Shown: one piece after another, positions 14,476 through 17,512 of the stretch | Layout: every line of letters starts with the position of its first letter | Numbering within the stretch: the first letter of the stretch is position 1 | Origin: Planctomycetaceae bacterium | GTDB taxonomy: Bacteria; Planctomycetota; Planctomycetia; Pirellulales; Pirellulaceae | Assembly (NCBI GenBank): GCA_002685655.1 | Contig: NYXM01000014.1 | Span: 3,666 to 21,177 of the forward strand | Reading direction: 5' to 3' | DNA length: 17,512 nucleotides | Translations under genes and position numbers: made by a program | The notes under the pieces: model-generated | Told to the model about the DNA's origin: nothing | Seen by the model: only the letters and a program-made list of their open reading frames with translations | Databases searched by the model: none

Positions 14476-15384
14476 ATGAACCAAGAACTATTCGCAATCC
14501 ATCCGGCATACACCGACCGACTCATAGACTCCAACGCCCAGAGTGTGATTCGTGAGCGCCACCGTCGCCCCGAGGCGTACGTTCAGAATGCAGCAGGAGA
14601 ACGATTCAGCGTCGACTCACCAGCCGCCCGACGACAGAGTGGAGCTGTTGCTGTGTTGCCATTGTGGGGCACGTTGGGCCAGCATCAGGATTGGTATACC
14701 GTCACATCAACGGAACAGTTCGCACACGACTTTCGCAAACTGGATGCGGCACCAGGCGTCGGAACTATCGTGATTCTAACGGACAGCCCAGGCGGCAACG
14801 CGACCTACACCTTGGAATGCAGCGATTGCGTCTACGCCGCACGCAAACGGAATCAGACGAGGATCATTCAAGCCATCAGTAGCCTAAGTGCATCGGCGGC
14901 TGAATGGATTGGCACATCAGCCCACGAGCGCGTCGCGACTCCTAGCGGCACGGTCGGCAGTATTGGCGTTCTTTCGATGTACTTTGATCAGTCCAGGTTG
15001 CTTAAGGATGCGGGCGTTGATGTAGCCATTGAACGCACGCCGAACCTGAAGGCGAGATTCTCGGGCATCGAACCAGCAACCGAGGAGATGCGTGCACACA
15101 TGAAGGTACGCAACCAACAGGCGTACCATCAGTTCGTCAGTGCAGTGGCACGCAACCGAGGCGTGACGACTTCCACAGTCATCGAGCGGTACGGTAATGG
15201 CGAGACGATGACGGCTTCCGAGGCATTCAGTGCTGGCTATGTGGATGCAATCGGCACGGTCGACGAGGTTGTGGCAGATGCAGTAGCAGGACGCAGGACT
15301 ACCGGACGCAAACGAACAGCATCGTTATCACCCGAGGCTCTTGCCCGACGAAGAAGGCTCGCCCTAGTTGAGGTGGAGATCTGA
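14476..15384 (+). CDS. S49-family (SppA / lambda C-like) phage peptidase
   Basis: 302 residues from ATG 14476, which has GAGGAG at 14462-14467; the frame is open back to 14332, but that overlaps the previous gene and lacks a ribosome site. Crotonase/ClpP-fold motifs: VAVLPLWGTLG (58-68), TIVILTDSPGGN (97-108), SLSASAAEWIGTSAHERVAT (136-155) with the likely nucleophile Ser140, GTVGSIGVLSMYFDQ (158-172), and TPNLKARFSG with a candidate catalytic Lys192. MTASEAFSAGYVDAIGTVDE is the typical S49 ending. Such enzymes act as capsid-maturation proteases in lambda-like phages. No signal peptide or membrane segment is present, so it is the phage type rather than cellular SppA. The basic C-terminus (RRTTGRKRTASLS) is an addition. 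It couples by TGATG to the HNH gene. Confidence 0.85.
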   Translation: MNQELFAIHPAYTDRLIDSNAQSVIRERHRRPEAYVQNAAGERFSVDSPAARRQSGAVAVLPLWGTLGQHQDWYTVTSTEQFAHDFRKLDAAPGVGTIVILTDSPGGNATYTLECSDCVYAARKRNQTRIIQAISSLSASAAEWIGTSAHERVATPSGTVGSIGVLSMYFDQSRLLKDAGVDVAIERTPNLKARFSGIEPATEEMRAHMKVRNQQAYHQFVSAVARNRGVTTSTVIERYGNGETMTASEAFSAGYVDAIGTVDEVVADAVAGRRTTGRKRTASLSPEALARRRRLALVEVEI

Positions 15385-15809
15385 TGCCGAACCTACCACC
15401 CAACATCGGCCAGCGCACTCCCGTGCATCGCAGTGACGACAACGGCACGCGAGCAATCCTCTCGTCTCGCAAGTATCGAACGTGGAGAAGGCGAGTTGCC
15501 AAGAGCAGAGGCGGGATGTGCCAAGTTTGCTGGGAGCGTGACAAACGAGTCATTGAGTACGACCACGCGCATCACATCAAACCACGCGAGACGCACCCTC
15601 AATTAGTCATGGACCCAACCAACATCATGTTGTTATGCGAGAAGCACCATGATGAGACCCACGCACAGCAGCGAGCTGGAGACCCCATGGCCGGTCGATA
15701 TTCTGGCGCAGGCGGCGGGACGGAAAGCCCCGTCAACCGTGCGTACAAAAAATCCGCCACTATTAGTGACCACGCGACATTAGCGACTACCCAAACAGAA
15801 AGGAACTGA
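15384..15809 (+). CDS. HNH endonuclease of the terminase module
   Basis: 141 residues, starting in TGATG overlap with the S49 gene and preceded by GAGGTGGAG. Motifs: zinc pair C46-x2-C49 (GGMCQVCWERDKR), the DHAHHIKPRE box (60-69, the H-H core), PTNIMLLCEKHHDETH (78-93) with N80 and the second zinc pair C85/H88. In HK97-like phages an HNH protein beside the terminase works with the large subunit in cos cleavage and packaging. The last 40 residues (from about 100) are Gly/Ser/Thr-rich and probably disordered. All expected HNH residues are present. Confidence 0.87.
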   Translation: MPNLPPNIGQRTPVHRSDDNGTRAILSSRKYRTWRRRVAKSRGGMCQVCWERDKRVIEYDHAHHIKPRETHPQLVMDPTNIMLLCEKHHDETHAQQRAGDPMAGRYSGAGGGTESPVNRAYKKSATISDHATLATTQTERN

Positions 15810-15812
15810 CCC

Positions 15813-16160
15813 ATGAAACTCGGAATAGCGCCAGACTTTCTAAGCGACGACGAGCAACACGTGTGGACCGAACTGGCCTTGTTGCTCGACGCTTCGTTGG
15901 TATCGGCTGATGCGTTTATCGTCGAGGCGTTCTGTCGTCATCTGGTCCGATGGCGGCGTGTTTGTGATCAGGAACGTGAGGCCGTCGAAGCGGGCGAGGA
16001 CAACTACAAGGCTTCGATGATCTTGGCAGGCGCTTGGAAGAATCTAGAGTCGTCGATTTCAAAGTTGGCCCTGACGCCCTCCGATCGCAAGCGGCTCGTC
16101 GGTGTGGCTAGCAAACCACGAGGCAAGAGCAAGATTCGTCAGAGATGGGGGAAAGAATGA
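15813..16160 (+). CDS. phage terminase small subunit, P27-like
   Basis: 115 residues. ATG 15813 follows AAAGGA at a normal distance, only 3 bases after the HNH stop. Features: LSDDEQHVWTELALLLDASL (10-29), VSADAFIVEAFCRHLVRWRR, NYKASMILAGAWKNLESSIS, LALTPSDRKRLVG. This helical pattern with the L-LTPSDR motif is typical of the P27 small-terminase family, which recognises phage DNA and feeds it to the large subunit. The C-terminus is basic (KPRGKSKIRQRWGK). The start of the large subunit overlaps its stop. Confidence 0.82.
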   Translation: MKLGIAPDFLSDDEQHVWTELALLLDASLVSADAFIVEAFCRHLVRWRRVCDQEREAVEAGEDNYKASMILAGAWKNLESSISKLALTPSDRKRLVGVASKPRGKSKIRQRWGKE

Positions 16161-17443
16161 CCAAGCCAAGCCAACCGCAGGAAATCGTCGACGCCTACGT
16201 TGAGAGTGTCGTTAGCGGCGATCGAGTTGTGGGCACGTACGAGCGACATGCCGTCGACCGATACCGGCACGACCAAGAGCACGCCTATCAACGTGGTTGG
16301 TACTTCGACACGTTCGCGGCGACTCATGCGGTTAGCTTTTTTCCTGATTGCATGACGCACTCGCTCGGCGAATGGGCTGACGAACCTTTCGAGCTATCGC
16401 CGTGGCAGACGTTCCTGATTTGGAATCTTCACGGCTGGCGATCGTATGACGAAAAGTATCCCGTCGAGTTGGATGGCCGAACGGTCTACGTTGGTGCCCG
16501 TCGGTTCCGCAAGGCTTTTGTCAGTGTGGCGCGAAAGAACGGCAAGACGAGTTTGGCCGCGGCCGAAGCTGCCCATCTGCTATATGACGACCTGCCGCGC
16601 GAACGTGGCGGCCGTGGTTTTTGTGCTGCGACGAAGCAGCAACAGGCGCTCTTGGCGTGGTCGGAAACTCAACGGATGGTCAGCCAGTCAGACCTTGACG
16701 ACGTTAGCCATATTTTGGGCGAAAATAGCGCTACAGGTGTCGGTTGTGCCATCACGGTTACCAGTGGGCCGCAGACGGGTTCCGTGTTCGTCCCGCTCGG
16801 TTCGGACAGCACAACTCAAGACGGGCTCAATCCATCGTTTGTCATCAAAGACGAGATACACGAGTGGCGGCGGAAACACCGCAAGCTCAACGAAAAGCTG
16901 TCAACTGGCGGGGCAAGCCGACGCCAACCGCTGGAACTGATTATCACCACGGCCGGCGATGATGACTCTGAAATTTGGGAAGAGGAATCCGAGTTCGCGT
17001 GCCGAGTTGTCGAAGCCGGGGCTCGTGGTCATGTGGTCGACGATACCGTTTTCGCATTCATCTGCACAATCGATGAGGACGACGACCCGCTGGATGAGGC
17101 GTGCTGGCCGAAAGCAAATCCGAACATTGATATCTCATGCAAACGGAAGTACCTCCAGGCACAGGCGAACGAAGCCAGAGAGAAACCGTCGGCCCTCAAT
17201 TCGTTCATTCGATACAACACGAATCGCCGCGTCGGTTCATTCGAGCAGGCTTATCCGTCGTATTTGTGGAACCGCGGCAACCAATCATTTCCCGAACCGA
17301 AACCGGGCGATCTGTGTTTCGCCTCATTCGACATCGGCAGAACCAATGACTGGGCGGCGTGGGCGGCAGTGTTCCCGCAGCAATTCACCGACGACAACGG
17401 CGCGAAGAAATGGCGTAACCGTTCACGGAGTTACGTTCAATAG
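16157..17443 (+). CDS. phage terminase large subunit, apparently cut by an in-frame TAG
   Basis: 428 residues from ATG 16157 in ATGA overlap with the small subunit; a further in-frame ATG at 16145 is less likely. The ATPase part has Walker A-like RKNGKT (126-131) in FVSVARKNGKTSLAAAEA, Walker B FVIKDEIHEW (228-237), the ATPase coupling strand LELIITTAGD, and SALNSFIRYNTNRRVGSFEQ. The nuclease domain begins at LCFASFDIGRTNDWAAWAAV with the first catalytic Asp at 392. Translation then stops at TAG 17441-17443, before the other nuclease acidic residues expected in Terminase_1-type proteins (usually about 500-570 aa). Bases 17444-17512 stay open in the same frame and read AWGRLILPFGPDGFVKKRKE and on. 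Either the gene is inactivated, the stop is read through, or the protein is naturally split. Confidence 0.85.
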   Translation: MTKPSQPQEIVDAYVESVVSGDRVVGTYERHAVDRYRHDQEHAYQRGWYFDTFAATHAVSFFPDCMTHSLGEWADEPFELSPWQTFLIWNLHGWRSYDEKYPVELDGRTVYVGARRFRKAFVSVARKNGKTSLAAAEAAHLLYDDLPRERGGRGFCAATKQQQALLAWSETQRMVSQSDLDDVSHILGENSATGVGCAITVTSGPQTGSVFVPLGSDSTTQDGLNPSFVIKDEIHEWRRKHRKLNEKLSTGGASRRQPLELIITTAGDDDSEIWEEESEFACRVVEAGARGHVVDDTVFAFICTIDEDDDPLDEACWPKANPNIDISCKRKYLQAQANEAREKPSALNSFIRYNTNRRVGSFEQAYPSYLWNRGNQSFPEPKPGDLCFASFDIGRTNDWAAWAAVFPQQFTDDNGAKKWRNRSRSYVQ

Positions 17444-17512
17444 GCTTGGGGCCGGTTGATTTTGCCGTTTGGCCCTGATGGATTTGTGAAGAAACGAAAA
17501 GAAGTTGCGGTT

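Larger units (their letters stand above)
8574..17512 (+). mobile_element. left part of an HK97-like tailed-phage prophage (boundary approximate)
   Basis: From the broken ComEA-like gene rightward every gene is on the + strand, in contrast to the minus-strand chromosome on the left. Phage hallmarks appear in sequence: AEP primase/RepA-like helicase, prohead protease, S49 protease, HNH nuclease, small and large terminase. The left edge is set by the point where ComEA similarity ends (about 8560-8573) and is good to perhaps 30 bases. The integrase, portal, capsid and tail genes and the right attachment site must lie beyond the window. Whether the element is still active is not shown; two probable broken genes (the left-end fragment and the terminase stop) argue for decay. 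Confidence 0.8.

Noticed and set aside
16145..16156. Earlier ATG for the large terminase
   Set aside because: The ATG at 16157 overlaps the small-subunit stop as ATGA and has a better purine run upstream.
1..17512. CRISPR arrays, tRNA or rRNA genes, insertion sequences
   Set aside because: No regularly spaced repeats, cloverleaf-like segments, rRNA-like stretches or transposase frames were seen on either strand by eye.

Overview
The window suggests a planctomycete, probably Pirellulaceae-like, judged from the moderately GC-rich DNA, an ECF sigma/anti-sigma pair of planctomycete style, small secreted basic/Pro-rich proteins, a NagA relative with the variant HLGNG motif, and weak or absent Shine-Dalgarno sites on several genes. 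This assignment is inference; no rRNA or marker gene gives a species.

Bases 1 to about 8570 are chromosomal. The 3' end of a queG-like gene on the + strand is followed by minus-strand genes: a nagA-like deacetylase, a small secreted protein, an ECF sigma factor with an overlapping membrane anti-sigma partner, a Uup-type ABC-F ATPase, and uvrB. The gap between the sigma operon and the ABC-F gene carries a 7-bp tandem repeat and a perfect 11-bp hairpin. Just upstream of uvrB, on the same strand, is the C-terminal 71-codon fragment of a ComEA-type helix-hairpin-helix protein that has no start codon and ends abruptly near 8560-8573.

From that break to the end of the window all genes are on the + strand and form a tailed-phage (HK97-like) prophage. 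Its left end is read here; its right end and integrase lie outside. First comes a fragment resembling the C-terminal HTH tail of a phage primase/helicase. Next is an unknown 254-aa gene whose Shine-Dalgarno sequence is complementary to the loop of an upstream hairpin. A three-copy 11-bp direct repeat follows. Then a coupled three-gene cassette (66 aa, 62 aa, 699-aa AEP primase/RepA-like helicase) has 4-base start/stop overlaps and a 26-bp perfect palindrome inside the middle gene. A very G/C-tract-rich long hairpin follows the primase, then three small genes and a coiled-coil protein. The virion-building block consists of an HK97-type prohead protease, an S49 (SppA/lambda C-like) protease, an HNH nuclease, a P27-type small terminase and a large terminase.

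The points most worth following are: the truncated comEA at the element edge and the separation of uvrB from its upstream neighbour; the loop/SD pseudoknot; the palindrome; the long hairpin behind the primase; two unrelated capsid proteases placed before the terminases; and an in-frame TAG that cuts the large terminase after the first nuclease aspartate while the same frame stays open to the window end. I see no CRISPR array, rRNA, tRNA or insertion sequence.
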